Below, piece after piece: positions 5,761-12,368 of a stretch of DNA of 12,368 nt. Origin of the DNA: JAIBAI01 sp044238875. Its GTDB lineage: Bacteria > Bacteroidota > Bacteroidia > M30B66. The stretch spans positions 1 through 12,368 of the forward strand of contig JBIICM010000064.1 of NCBI GenBank assembly GCA_044238875.1. Reading direction: 5' to 3'. The stretch's first letter is position 1. The number at the start of each line of letters is the position of its first letter. A program made the translations under genes and the position numbers. Below the pieces are notes generated by a model. That model saw only the letters and a list, made by a program, of their open reading frames with translations, searched no databases and was not told the origin of the DNA.

Positions 5761-6834
5761 ATGCGTGACATCGAAAACATATTAAACAAGCGACCCCTTA
5801 TCATCTCGGGGCCTTGCAGTGCTGAAACAGAAGAGCAGGTGCTGCAAACGGCTGCAGAACTTGCGGCCACAGGCAGGGTTGACTTACTAAGGGCCGGCAT
5901 CTGGAAGCCACGTACACGACCCGGCAGCTTTGAGGGCATCGGTACCAAAGGCCTACCCTGGTTGCAGCAGGCTAAAAATTTAACCGGTCTGCCATCAGCG
6001 GTTGAGGTTGCTACCGGGCGACAGGTTCAGGATGCCCTGCATTTTGATATTGATGTACTCTGGATTGGTGCTCGCACCACCGTAAATCCGTTCAGCGTGC
6101 AGGAAGTTGCCGATGCCCTTCGGGGCGTTGATGTTCCGGTGCTCATCAAAAACCCGATTAATCCTGATCTTGAGTTATGGACAGGGGCCGTAGAGCGCAT
6201 CGCAAAGGCGGGTATCAAAACAATCGGCTTAATTCACAGGGGGTTTTCTTCATACGGTAATGCTGAATTCCGTAACGCGCCCATGTGGCATCTGGCCATA
6301 GAAATGAAGCGCAGACACCCAGAACTGATGATGATCTGCGACCCATCGCATATTTGCGGAAAAAGGGATACCATACCTGCTGTGGTGCAAAAGGCTATTG
6401 ACCTTGATTATGACGGACTGATTATTGAAAGCCACATCAGGCCGGATGAAGCATGGAGCGATGCTAAACAGCAGATCACCCCCTCTCAGCTCGAAAGCCT
6501 TTTAAGCAGTATTATTTGGCGCTTTGAAAATACCGATAAAGCTGATTTTCAGAACGCTCTGGCTACACTCAGGGAACAGATCAATCAGATTGATGATGAA
6601 TTGCTGCAATTGCTCGGTCGCCGGATGCAGGTTTCAGAAAACATTGGTAAATTTAAAAAAGAGAACAACATCACTATTCTGCAAACCAGCCGCTGGAATG
6701 AGATTCTGGGAAAAGCCATGCTGCAGGGTAAAAAATTTGGCCTGAGCACAGAGTTTGTTACCAAATATCTTGAAGCCATTCACCTTGAAAGTATACAGCA
6801 TCAGAATAAAGTGATGAACAGAAGGGATGGTTGA
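5761..6834 (+). CDS. Bifunctional 3-deoxy-7-phosphoheptulonate synthase / chorismate mutase
   Basis: The N-terminal domain (about 8-255) is a type I-beta DAHP synthase joining phosphoenolpyruvate and erythrose 4-phosphate, the first shikimate step. It carries GPCSAE (17-22), KPRTRPGSFEG (49-59), GARTT, KNP and CDPSH (193-197), with Cys19, His197 and Glu223 as probable metal ligands. The C-terminal AroQ chorismate mutase (about 262-350) shows the helical pattern LREQINQIDDELLQLLGRRMQVS with Arg271, Arg288 and Lys298 in the expected active-site positions. The same fusion is known in Prevotella and Porphyromonas, where the mutase domain mediates feedback by prephenate. Here it is second in a Phe-attenuated unit. 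The prephenate aminotransferase and tyrA genes that often accompany it are not present. Confidence 0.95.
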   Translation: MRDIENILNKRPLIISGPCSAETEEQVLQTAAELAATGRVDLLRAGIWKPRTRPGSFEGIGTKGLPWLQQAKNLTGLPSAVEVATGRQVQDALHFDIDVLWIGARTTVNPFSVQEVADALRGVDVPVLIKNPINPDLELWTGAVERIAKAGIKTIGLIHRGFSSYGNAEFRNAPMWHLAIEMKRRHPELMMICDPSHICGKRDTIPAVVQKAIDLDYDGLIIESHIRPDEAWSDAKQQITPSQLESLLSSIIWRFENTDKADFQNALATLREQINQIDDELLQLLGRRMQVSENIGKFKKENNITILQTSRWNEILGKAMLQGKKFGLSTEFVTKYLEAIHLESIQHQNKVMNRRDG

Positions 6835-6854
6835 TCCGCCTATCCGGCCCTTGC

Positions 6855-8240
6855 TTAAAAATCCAAACGGTTTAGATAAATGGCGGCCTTGCCGGTAGCA
6901 TCAAAAACAAGGGCGAATCCATCATCCTGGACAAAAATATCGCGCAGCATAAAATTATTGAGCGTGCCTTTTATGGTCAGCAGGTCACTGTAACTGAAAT
7001 TGCCGATTTTATTGCTTAAATCGGCCCTGATCTGATTCAACTCGGGCTTAAAAGAGAAGCGGAGCTGCCGCTGCAGCTTTTGCTCTATCATACCGTTTAG
7101 CAGCCATGCGGCTGACCCAAGCATTGCATTACGCGTATTGAGGTCGAAACTGAGCGCTTCAAAATAAAGCTCCTCTGTAGTGCTGTCAAACTTAGGTATA
7201 CCGGTAAGAAAAATCTCACCCCTTAACGACCCGCTGAGCAATAGTCTGATGTAGGCGCGCTCACCTTTTCCGAAAACAAATACATCTTCTACCTTCACCT
7301 TTTTTCTGCCCTTGCTGAACTCATACCCCCTGAGCGCCGCAGCTGCAAGCCGTGTGGTTTTATCAAAGCTGATGCCTGAATGAATATTCAGGTTGAAGCT
7401 GTCATCAGCCGGTACACCCAAAATAAGATCAGGCATTTTGCCGGGGGGCAACGTCTGCGGCCGGCTGCCTGTAAAGGTTTGTACCAACGCTGAAATGCCT
7501 ATATTTAGGCGGATACGCTTGTTATTACCATCTATCGGAGACAGCATGAGCTTTTGTGGTTTTACACTGAGCCATGTTTCAGTTGAATCATCCAGCAGAA
7601 AAGGTTCCGCTGTCATATCCCATAGCGATTGCAGCCCGGCCTTTAGATTCACCTGACCATTGACATTCTTGTCGATTTCAGCGGCAATCTGCTTTAACTG
7701 TTCATTCAGCACGCCCTCAAGCAGGCTGCCGATGGGTATTCGCAGCGGCCCCACGTTCACCACCGGCGGGGAGGTCCACTCAAAACCATCGGCACTTGTA
7801 TTGAGTCTGAATGCGTAATCTTTTCCTATGCGGATGCCCGACCTCAAAAAAACATCTATATCAAAAGCGGTCTGACGCTGTAACTCCGGACAAATGGCAC
7901 AGGCCGACCACCTGCCGGTAGCATAAATTGAAAGCGGAATGGTAAATTTCAACTCATTTCCACGGGCCTCAAGCCCTATTTTCTTGTTCATGTAAACCTT
8001 CAGCTTTAGGTCGTCATTGCTGGGGCGGGTGAAACTGTCGTCATCGTAAAGCAAGCCTGAGAACTGTTTGTTGATGCGGTCAGCCACCAATTGAAGCGGA
8101 ATTTCTATGGGGATATTGACCACAGAACTTGCAGGAACAAACGTTCGCTTAACATCCTGATAGAGGGGCTGTTCGGGTTTAATCGTACGGCATGAATAAA
8201 AAACAAGCAGGAATATGCTTAAAATTGCTCCTTTCATCAT
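6855..8240 (-). CDS. DUF4403 family lipoprotein
   Basis: A 461-aa protein with a short lipoprotein signal: MMKGAILSIFLLVFYSC, with Cys17 as the probable lipidated residue. The rest is a beta-rich domain with recurring patterns such as IPIEIPLQLVADRINKQF near the N-terminus, VNVGPLRIPIGSLLEGVLNEQLKQI (about 162-186) and LPPGKMPDLILG (264-275). These fit DUF4403, a Bacteroidota family of unknown function. Two close cysteines (Cys114, Cys117, as CAIC) are notable. Likely located at the outer membrane facing the periplasm. It is convergent with the DAHP synthase gene, leaving 20 bp, and divergent from the CvpA gene, leaving 22 bp. Two ATGs in a row (8240, 8237) make the start uncertain by one residue. 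No function is proposed. Confidence 0.8.
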   Translation of the reverse strand: MMKGAILSIFLLVFYSCRTIKPEQPLYQDVKRTFVPASSVVNIPIEIPLQLVADRINKQFSGLLYDDDSFTRPSNDDLKLKVYMNKKIGLEARGNELKFTIPLSIYATGRWSACAICPELQRQTAFDIDVFLRSGIRIGKDYAFRLNTSADGFEWTSPPVVNVGPLRIPIGSLLEGVLNEQLKQIAAEIDKNVNGQVNLKAGLQSLWDMTAEPFLLDDSTETWLSVKPQKLMLSPIDGNNKRIRLNIGISALVQTFTGSRPQTLPPGKMPDLILGVPADDSFNLNIHSGISFDKTTRLAAAALRGYEFSKGRKKVKVEDVFVFGKGERAYIRLLLSGSLRGEIFLTGIPKFDSTTEELYFEALSFDLNTRNAMLGSAAWLLNGMIEQKLQRQLRFSFKPELNQIRADLSNKIGNFSYSDLLTIKGTLNNFMLRDIFVQDDGFALVFDATGKAAIYLNRLDF

Positions 8241-8262
8241 GGGCTGAAATTATAAAGAAGAA

Positions 8263-8733
8263 TTGAGTATCACCGACTATATCATTTGTGGTTTGCTGAT
8301 CTGGGGTTTTATCAGCGGGTTCAGAAAGGGGCTTGTGATGCAACTGGCCATGATTGTGGGTATTCTGGCGGGCATCTGGCTGGCGGTTCATGGCAGTGAT
8401 GCCGCGGCTGAAAGGCTTTCGGGTTATGCCGGTATTGAGGGCCGATGGCCAAAATATCTGGGTTTTGTGTTGATTTTTGCCGCCATTTATGTGCTGGCTT
8501 TTTTCGGTGGGAAATCCTTATCGGCCGCTTTAAATCTTATGATGCTCGGACTGATCAATAAACTGGCCGGCGGGATATTTGGTGTTGTTAAATTTTTACT
8601 GATCCTGTCGCTGGTTTTTTACTTTGCCGGATCAAACGGCTGGATAAACACCGACTATACGCACCTTAAGGATTCTGTTATGTATTTTTCGCTTGAAGGC
8701 TTCGGAAAACAATTGTATGAATTGCTGCGTTAA
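8263..8733 (+). CDS. CvpA family membrane protein (TTG start)
   Basis: A 156-aa inner-membrane protein with four predicted helices (about 5-20, 26-43, 65-83, 101-122) and the CvpA-type signature GLINKLAGGIFGVVKFLLI. The family was named for colicin V production in E. coli and is linked to envelope stress; the mechanism is unclear. The frame begins with TTG. The first ATG in frame is codon 26, which would delete the first helix and the conserved DYIICGLLIWGFISGFRKGL segment, so the TTG is preferred. A weak purine run (AAGAAG) lies just upstream. It starts 22 bp from the divergent DUF4403 gene, and its stop codon is part of the -7 element for mrp. Confidence 0.88.
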   Translation: MSITDYIICGLLIWGFISGFRKGLVMQLAMIVGILAGIWLAVHGSDAAAERLSGYAGIEGRWPKYLGFVLIFAAIYVLAFFGGKSLSAALNLMMLGLINKLAGGIFGVVKFLLILSLVFYFAGSNGWINTDYTHLKDSVMYFSLEGFGKQLYELLR

Positions 8734-8738
8734 CTTTG
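8731..8738 (+). promoter_or_regulatory. Bacteroidota -7 promoter element for mrp
   Basis: TAACTTTG is an exact TAnnTTTG match whose TAA is the CvpA stop codon. It lies 18 nt before the mrp ATG at 8757. No matching -33 TTTG is evident. Confidence 0.5.
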
Positions 8739-8756
8739 CGGCCTAAATTTCCGAAA

Positions 8757-9845
8757 ATGATTACTGAACAGCAGATACTCGAAGCCCTGGGGCATGTTAT
8801 TGAACCTGACCTGAAAAAAGATCTGGTCACCCTGAACATGATCAGAGATGTTAGCATTAACGGAAAAAAAGTTTCGTTTTCGGTTGTCCTTACCACCCCT
8901 GCCTGTCCGCTGAAAGACCTGATACAGAATGCCTGCATCAATGCCATTGTACATTTTGTTGATAAGGAAGCTGATGTTCAGGTGAACATGACAGCCGATG
9001 TTACCAGTAAAAGAGGCGCCGACCGTCCTTTATTACCACAGGTCAAAAATATCATCGCTATTGCTTCTGGCAAGGGAGGGGTTGGTAAATCAACCGTTTC
9101 CAGTAATCTGGCAGTTGCGCTTGCAAAGAAGGGGGCAAAAGTTGGATTGATTGATGCCGACATTTATGGGCCTTCCATTCCGCTGATGTTTGATGTGCTG
9201 AACGAGAAGCCTCTGGCCCGCATGGTTGATGGAAAGCAAATGATTATTCCGGTTGAGAGTTATGGTATCCGGTTGCTTTCCATTGGCTTTTTTGCTGATA
9301 CTTCACAGGCTATTGTCTGGCGCGGCCCGATGGCATCGCGAGCGCTTACGCAATTGTTTGCTGATGCTGACTGGGGCGAACTTGATTACCTGCTGATTGA
9401 CCTTCCTCCGGGAACAGGCGATATTCATCTGACCCTGGTGAGTAATATACCATTAACAGGAGCAGTGATTGTTACTACCCCTCAGGCGGTGGCGCTTTCG
9501 GATGCAGAAAAGGCGGTGGCGATGTTCCGCATACCCAATATTAATGTACCGGTATTGGGTTTGATTGAAAACATGTCTTATTTTACCCCTGAAGAACTGC
9601 CTGAAAACCGCTATTATCTATTTGGGCGGGATGGTGGAAAGAACATGGCTGAAAGACTTGGGATTCCGCTGCTGGGTCAGATTCCACTTGTACAGAGCAT
9701 CCGGGAGGCCGGCGACAGCGGTCATCCGGCAGGCTTGCAGATAAATACTGCCGTATCTGCCCTTTTTGATGAGCTGGCAGGAAAGGTGGCGCAACAGGTG
9801 GCGATAAAAAATGCAGGATACCAAAATGTGGATAGTCTGGTCTGA
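8757..9845 (+). CDS. mrp: Mrp/ApbC iron-sulfur cluster carrier ATPase
   Basis: A cytoplasmic P-loop ATPase of the Mrp/NBP35 family that carries and transfers Fe-S clusters, 362 aa. An N-terminal MIP18/DUF59 domain (about 4-80) contains the conserved TTPACPLKD with Cys50. The ATPase domain carries the deviant Walker A SGKGGVGKST (104-113), the IDADIYGPS switch (132-140) and LLIDLPPGTGD (212-222). The CxxC pair that binds the cluster in proteobacterial Mrp (E. coli ENMSVHICSNC) is missing; the equivalent segment here is ENMSYFTPEELPEN (271-284). This substitution appears common in Bacteroidota. The start at ATG 8757 is preferred over an in-frame TTG at 8736, which falls inside the promoter element. 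A NifU-domain gene follows. Confidence 0.95.
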   Translation: MITEQQILEALGHVIEPDLKKDLVTLNMIRDVSINGKKVSFSVVLTTPACPLKDLIQNACINAIVHFVDKEADVQVNMTADVTSKRGADRPLLPQVKNIIAIASGKGGVGKSTVSSNLAVALAKKGAKVGLIDADIYGPSIPLMFDVLNEKPLARMVDGKQMIIPVESYGIRLLSIGFFADTSQAIVWRGPMASRALTQLFADADWGELDYLLIDLPPGTGDIHLTLVSNIPLTGAVIVTTPQAVALSDAEKAVAMFRIPNINVPVLGLIENMSYFTPEELPENRYYLFGRDGGKNMAERLGIPLLGQIPLVQSIREAGDSGHPAGLQINTAVSALFDELAGKVAQQVAIKNAGYQNVDSLV

Positions 9846-9855
9846 ACTGATTGAT

Positions 9856-9863
9856 TATCTTTG
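9856..9863 (+). promoter_or_regulatory. Bacteroidota -7 promoter element for the NifU-domain gene
   Basis: TATCTTTG, an exact TAnnTTTG match, followed by CAC and then ATG 9875 after 11 nt in total. It lies between the mrp stop and the next start. It suggests the NifU-domain gene can be transcribed on its own as well as by read-through from mrp. Confidence 0.55.
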
Positions 9864-9874
9864 CACTACCATAT

Positions 9875-10141
9875 ATGGAAAGCGACTACAAAGCCGATCT
9901 GATACGCAGGGTTGAACTCGCCATTGATACCATCAGGCCCTATCTTGAACAGGATGGCGGCGATATTACTGTGGAAGACATCAGAGACGATTACACCGCC
10001 CTTGTCAGGCTTCATGGCTCATGCAGTGCGTGCAGCATGAGCACCATGACATTGCAGGCCGGCGTTACCGAGGCTGTTAAACATGCTGTACCTGAAATTA
10101 CCGGAGTGGTTGCCGTAAATATGCCGGAGCCGGCATTCTGA
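9875..10141 (+). CDS. NifU-like C-terminal domain protein (Fe-S scaffold/carrier)
   Basis: An 88-aa stand-alone NifU C-terminal domain. The typical opening VELAIDTIRPYLEQDGGDITVEDI is followed by the cluster-binding cysteines C50-S-A-C53 in GSCSACSMSTMTLQAGV, where two subunits usually share one [4Fe-4S] cluster. It contains only this domain, without the N-terminal IscU-like part, as in Nfu-type carriers that deliver clusters to apoproteins. A TTG eight codons upstream (9851) is in frame but lies across the promoter element, so ATG 9875 is chosen. It sits 29 bp after mrp, which supports a shared role in Fe-S maturation. Its stop is 9 bp from the convergent gene's stop. Confidence 0.92.
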   Translation: MESDYKADLIRRVELAIDTIRPYLEQDGGDITVEDIRDDYTALVRLHGSCSACSMSTMTLQAGVTEAVKHAVPEITGVVAVNMPEPAF

Positions 10142-10150
10142 TCGTTCTAT

Positions 10151-11221
10151 CTATTTGGTTACTTTGGCCTGGTCGGTGTAAACTTCCACAATCGTCTTAC
10201 TGCGGTTAAGCTTTCCGGGCTCCGCTGTTTTTTCTATTAATACATCTACGCGGTTTCCAAAGTCATCGTAGCGGTTTGATGTTGTTTGCACAGGCTGCCC
10301 GCCTGCATCGAATAACATTTCACGGATGAGTTCACCAAAGCTATTGTAAACAAATAGCCGCGCACCCAATTTATCCATCGTCTTTGCAGGACAGTTGCAT
10401 ACACGGTAAGAGGTTTCCTGAATAGAGCTATCGGTATAGGCCAGTTCAACCCTGCTGATTTCATTTTGCTCTTCATTGTAACCCGATTGCCGGATTACCT
10501 TGTAATCGTTGTCAAGCTGGTATTTATAGTAAACCCAATTGAGCATTTTACGTTTTTCCTTGTCTCTGTAAACAGTTGTTTGCAGAATCATACCATTGTC
10601 GTCATATTCATACACCGAAAGAGGGTACTGGCCCGGTAACTTGTTGCCATTGCTGTCAAGCTCAATGCGGTAAGTCAGAACTGGTTTTCCCAAATCATTG
10701 TATTGGTCTTCAATGACCAGTTTTTTAATCAGCTTATTGTTGTTGTAAACAGCCTCCTCAGTTAGCCGGCCCTTCTCATCATAGGTAAAGGATGTATAAC
10801 CCAGAAGGGTGTCGCCCTTTGTGCGTTTCTCAGTTTTCAGTGCTTTAACAGAGGGGCTGAAATATGTAATTTCAACCTCGTTTTTACCGATTTTGCGGAG
10901 TTCCTTTTTCTGAAGCACCCCTGAAGCATCATAGGTATAGCGTATATCGCCGGCCTTGTTGCCGTCATCTGAAAAAACGGAGGAGGATTTGAACTTTCCT
11001 TTCTGATCTAGCAAATCTTGCTGGCGCAAATACTCCCTGCCGGTGGATGGCGATGTTTCGAAGTAATATTTTGTTTTGACGGGTAGCTGAGGTCGCCTTT
11101 CGCTCTTTTTAAAGAGCGCACCCGGATTGTCGAGTATAAAATTATCCTGCGCATTCAGTGCTGAAACCATTATCAGCAGCGCCGGAAAGATGATATTCAC
11201 CTTGAGCGTAAAATGTTTCAT
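10151..11221 (-). CDS. Exported protein with degenerate YD-like repeats, unknown function
   Basis: A 356-aa protein with a Sec signal peptide (about 1-24, hydrophobic core IIFPALLIMVSA, probable cleavage after ALNA). The mature part contains spaced motifs of the form YxYDxxGxL at about 93-106 (RYTYDASGVLQ), 143-156 (SFTYDEKGRLT), 202-216 (VYEYDDNGMIL), 288-300 (FVYNSFGELI) and 315-326 (SNRYDDFGNRV). They resemble RHS/YD repeats but are few and irregular, and there is no RHS core or toxin domain. Cys275 and Cys277 form a CNC motif. Such proteins are widespread and uncharacterised in Bacteroidota. It is monocistronic as far as seen: convergent with the NifU gene and divergent from the exonuclease gene. 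Confidence 0.7.
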   Translation of the reverse strand: MKHFTLKVNIIFPALLIMVSALNAQDNFILDNPGALFKKSERRPQLPVKTKYYFETSPSTGREYLRQQDLLDQKGKFKSSSVFSDDGNKAGDIRYTYDASGVLQKKELRKIGKNEVEITYFSPSVKALKTEKRTKGDTLLGYTSFTYDEKGRLTEEAVYNNNKLIKKLVIEDQYNDLGKPVLTYRIELDSNGNKLPGQYPLSVYEYDDNGMILQTTVYRDKEKRKMLNWVYYKYQLDNDYKVIRQSGYNEEQNEISRVELAYTDSSIQETSYRVCNCPAKTMDKLGARLFVYNSFGELIREMLFDAGGQPVQTTSNRYDDFGNRVDVLIEKTAEPGKLNRSKTIVEVYTDQAKVTK

Positions 11222-11353
11222 GGGGCCTGAATAGCTTTAAAAATCACGTGAAAATATGTTAAGTTTTTGTCAGAAACAAATAATCAACAAAGTTTTCAAC
11301 ACTTTTACGGATAATTTCTTCTCCGGTTTCAGATTTAAGCAAGAGCTCCTCCA

Positions 11354-11361
11354 TAAATTTG
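11354..11361 (+). promoter_or_regulatory. Candidate -7 element upstream of the exonuclease gene
   Basis: TAAATTTG fits TAnnTTTG exactly, 83 nt before ATG 11445, within the 223-bp divergent gap 11222-11444. The matching -33 element is weak. Apart from a purine-rich stretch near 11390-11407, I see nothing else in this gap: no hairpin with a T-tract and no RNA gene. Confidence 0.35.
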
Positions 11362-11444
11362 TAAGATAACAGCTGATTTAGGGGGCAAACAAGCAGCAGG
11401 AGGAGGGCATTACAAATTAATTTAAACCTATTAACATATATGCT

Positions 11445-12149
11445 ATGTTATCAGATATTGAACTTCAACAGCTGATAATAATTGATGTTGAAACAGTACC
11501 GGGCTATCCTGATTATAAAAGTTTGCCTGAACCTGACAAAAAACACTGGGATCGAAAATCCTTTCATATACAAGCCGGGCAACAAAGTGCAGAGGCACTC
11601 TATCAACGTGCCGGCATTTATGCTGAGTTCGGAAAAGTCATCTGCATTTCGGCAGGAAGAACATCCGGCGACAATTTTTCAATCACCTCCTTTTCCGGAG
11701 CCAATGAAGCCCTGATACTGTGTCAGTTTATTTCTTACCTGAAAAAACACAGCCGGCCATCCACCTTACTTTGCGCACACAACGGAAAAGAGTTTGATTT
11801 TCCTTATTTGGGCAGAAGAATACTGATTAACCGACTACCGCTGCCTTCAATTCTTGATCTGGCCGGAAAAAAACCCTGGGAAGTGAAACACCTTGACACC
11901 CTTGAGTTGTGGAAGTTTGGCGATTATAAACATTATACGTCGCTTGATCTGCTCACGCATTTGTTTGGCATAAGCTCTCCCAAGCAAGAGATTGATGGCA
12001 GTAAAATCGCAGGACTATGGTGGGGAGAGCGAAATATCAAAAAGATAAGGGCTTATTGTGAACAGGATGTTCTGGCCGTTATGAATATTATGCGCTGCTA
12101 CAAAGGTTTGCAACCGCTATCCGTTACGGAAATTGAGTACCGTAGATGA
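11445..12149 (+). CDS. Predicted PolB-like 3'-5' exonuclease (DEDDy, DNA_pol_B_exo2 type)
   Basis: A 234-aa stand-alone exonuclease domain without a polymerase domain. Motif I is IIIDVETVPG with Asp14 and Glu16. Motif II is LLCAHNGKEFDFPYLGRRIL with Asn113 and Asp118. Motif III is Y204-C-E-Q-D208, the YxxxD form of DEDDy enzymes. The segment KHWDRKSF...AGIYAEFGKVICIS is typical of the family described as predicted 3'-5' exonuclease related to the PolB exonuclease domain. It probably acts on DNA in repair or processing, but its substrate is unknown. All four acidic residues are present, so it should be active. It is transcribed alone here, divergent from the YD-like gene. Confidence 0.88.
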   Translation: MLSDIELQQLIIIDVETVPGYPDYKSLPEPDKKHWDRKSFHIQAGQQSAEALYQRAGIYAEFGKVICISAGRTSGDNFSITSFSGANEALILCQFISYLKKHSRPSTLLCAHNGKEFDFPYLGRRILINRLPLPSILDLAGKKPWEVKHLDTLELWKFGDYKHYTSLDLLTHLFGISSPKQEIDGSKIAGLWWGERNIKKIRAYCEQDVLAVMNIMRCYKGLQPLSVTEIEYRR

Positions 12150-12179
12150 GCCATTGCCCTTTCGACCGGTTATCCAATA

Positions 12180-12368
12180 TCAGAAATCATAATACCGGTT
12201 GGGTAAGGCGGTTCTGAAACCAATAAAAACCCAGTTTGTAGTACGATTTACCCGCTCATTTGTCTGCATGCGCCTTGATAGACCAAGCTGAATGCGCATG
12301 CCGGTTTTCCTGTTTAGCAGCCATGAAAGAGTGAGGTCGGTGAAAACAACCGTATTTTGTAAACCCTG
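12180..12368 (-). CDS. C-terminal fragment of a probable outer-membrane beta-barrel protein
   Basis: Open on the minus strand from the window edge to a TGA at 12180-12182, 62 residues, with the N-terminus outside the window. The fragment alternates polar and hydrophobic residues as in beta strands (MRIQLGLSRRM, TNWVFIGFRTAL) and ends in YYDF. A C-terminal phenylalanine after an alternating strand is the recognition signal for the BAM complex in outer-membrane barrels. The gene converges on the exonuclease gene with 30 bp between stops. The specific family cannot be told from this piece. Confidence 0.6.
   Translation of the reverse strand, partial: QGLQNTVVFTDLTLSWLLNRKTGMRIQLGLSRRMQTNERVNRTTNWVFIGFRTALPNRYYDF

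Noticed and set aside
7393..7656. Plus-strand open frame opposite the DUF4403 gene
   Set aside because: Antisense shadow of a conserved lipoprotein, with no recognisable domain or promoter of its own.
10121..10136. Inverted repeat ATGCCGG/CCGGCAT near the end of the NifU-domain gene as a bidirectional terminator
   Set aside because: It lies inside the coding sequence, the loop is only 2-4 nt and no T-tract follows on either strand.
12165..12199. Two ACCGGT copies that could pair as a terminator between the exonuclease and the right-edge gene
   Set aside because: ACCGGT is self-complementary and short, the spacing is wide, the second copy is inside the neighbouring coding region and there is no T-tract.

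Overview
The window is chromosomal DNA from a member of the phylum Bacteroidota; the sequence does not resolve the order. Four things point there: exact TAnnTTTG -7 promoter elements close to start codons, almost no Shine-Dalgarno sequences, a DAHP synthase fused to a C-terminal chorismate mutase, and neighbours typical of the phylum (bactofilin next to AtpZ, a DUF4403 lipoprotein, a Mrp ATPase without the CxxC motif).

Layout. Positions 1-148 hold a 49-bp tandem array (two full copies and a partial third) built on a short perfect palindrome. It lies just 3' of a minus-strand Y1 HUH transposase of the IS200/RAYT type (160-621). A plus-strand unit follows: bactofilin (743), AtpZ-like (1122), AtpI-like membrane protein (1349), class A penicillin-binding protein (1789) and the A subunit of a 3-oxoacid CoA-transferase (4056). 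The ATP-synthase genes expected after atpZ/atpI and the B subunit expected after the A subunit are both absent.

The most interesting segment is 4782-4917. It holds a -7 element, a 17-codon GTG-initiated open frame with three Phe codons and one Trp codon, and two mutually exclusive RNA hairpins. The second hairpin is a GC-rich stem with a T-tract that ends three bases before the start codon of prephenate dehydratase (4918). This is the architecture of ribosome-mediated transcription attenuation. It controls a two-gene unit: prephenate dehydratase and the bifunctional DAHP synthase/chorismate mutase (5761). Together these supply the committed entry into the shikimate pathway and both chorismate-to-phenylpyruvate steps.

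A minus-strand DUF4403 lipoprotein (6855-8240) is followed by the divergent CvpA-family protein (8263, TTG start), the Mrp/ApbC iron-sulfur carrier ATPase (8757) and a stand-alone NifU C-terminal domain protein (9875); the last two form a likely Fe-S assembly pair. Convergent to these is an exported protein with degenerate YD-like repeats (10151-11221). A PolB-like DEDDy exonuclease (11445-12149) follows. The right edge cuts through a minus-strand gene whose C-terminus looks like an outer-membrane beta-barrel.

No rRNA, tRNA, CRISPR array or replication origin was seen. No gene-free stretch exceeds 300 bases; the longest is 11222-11444.
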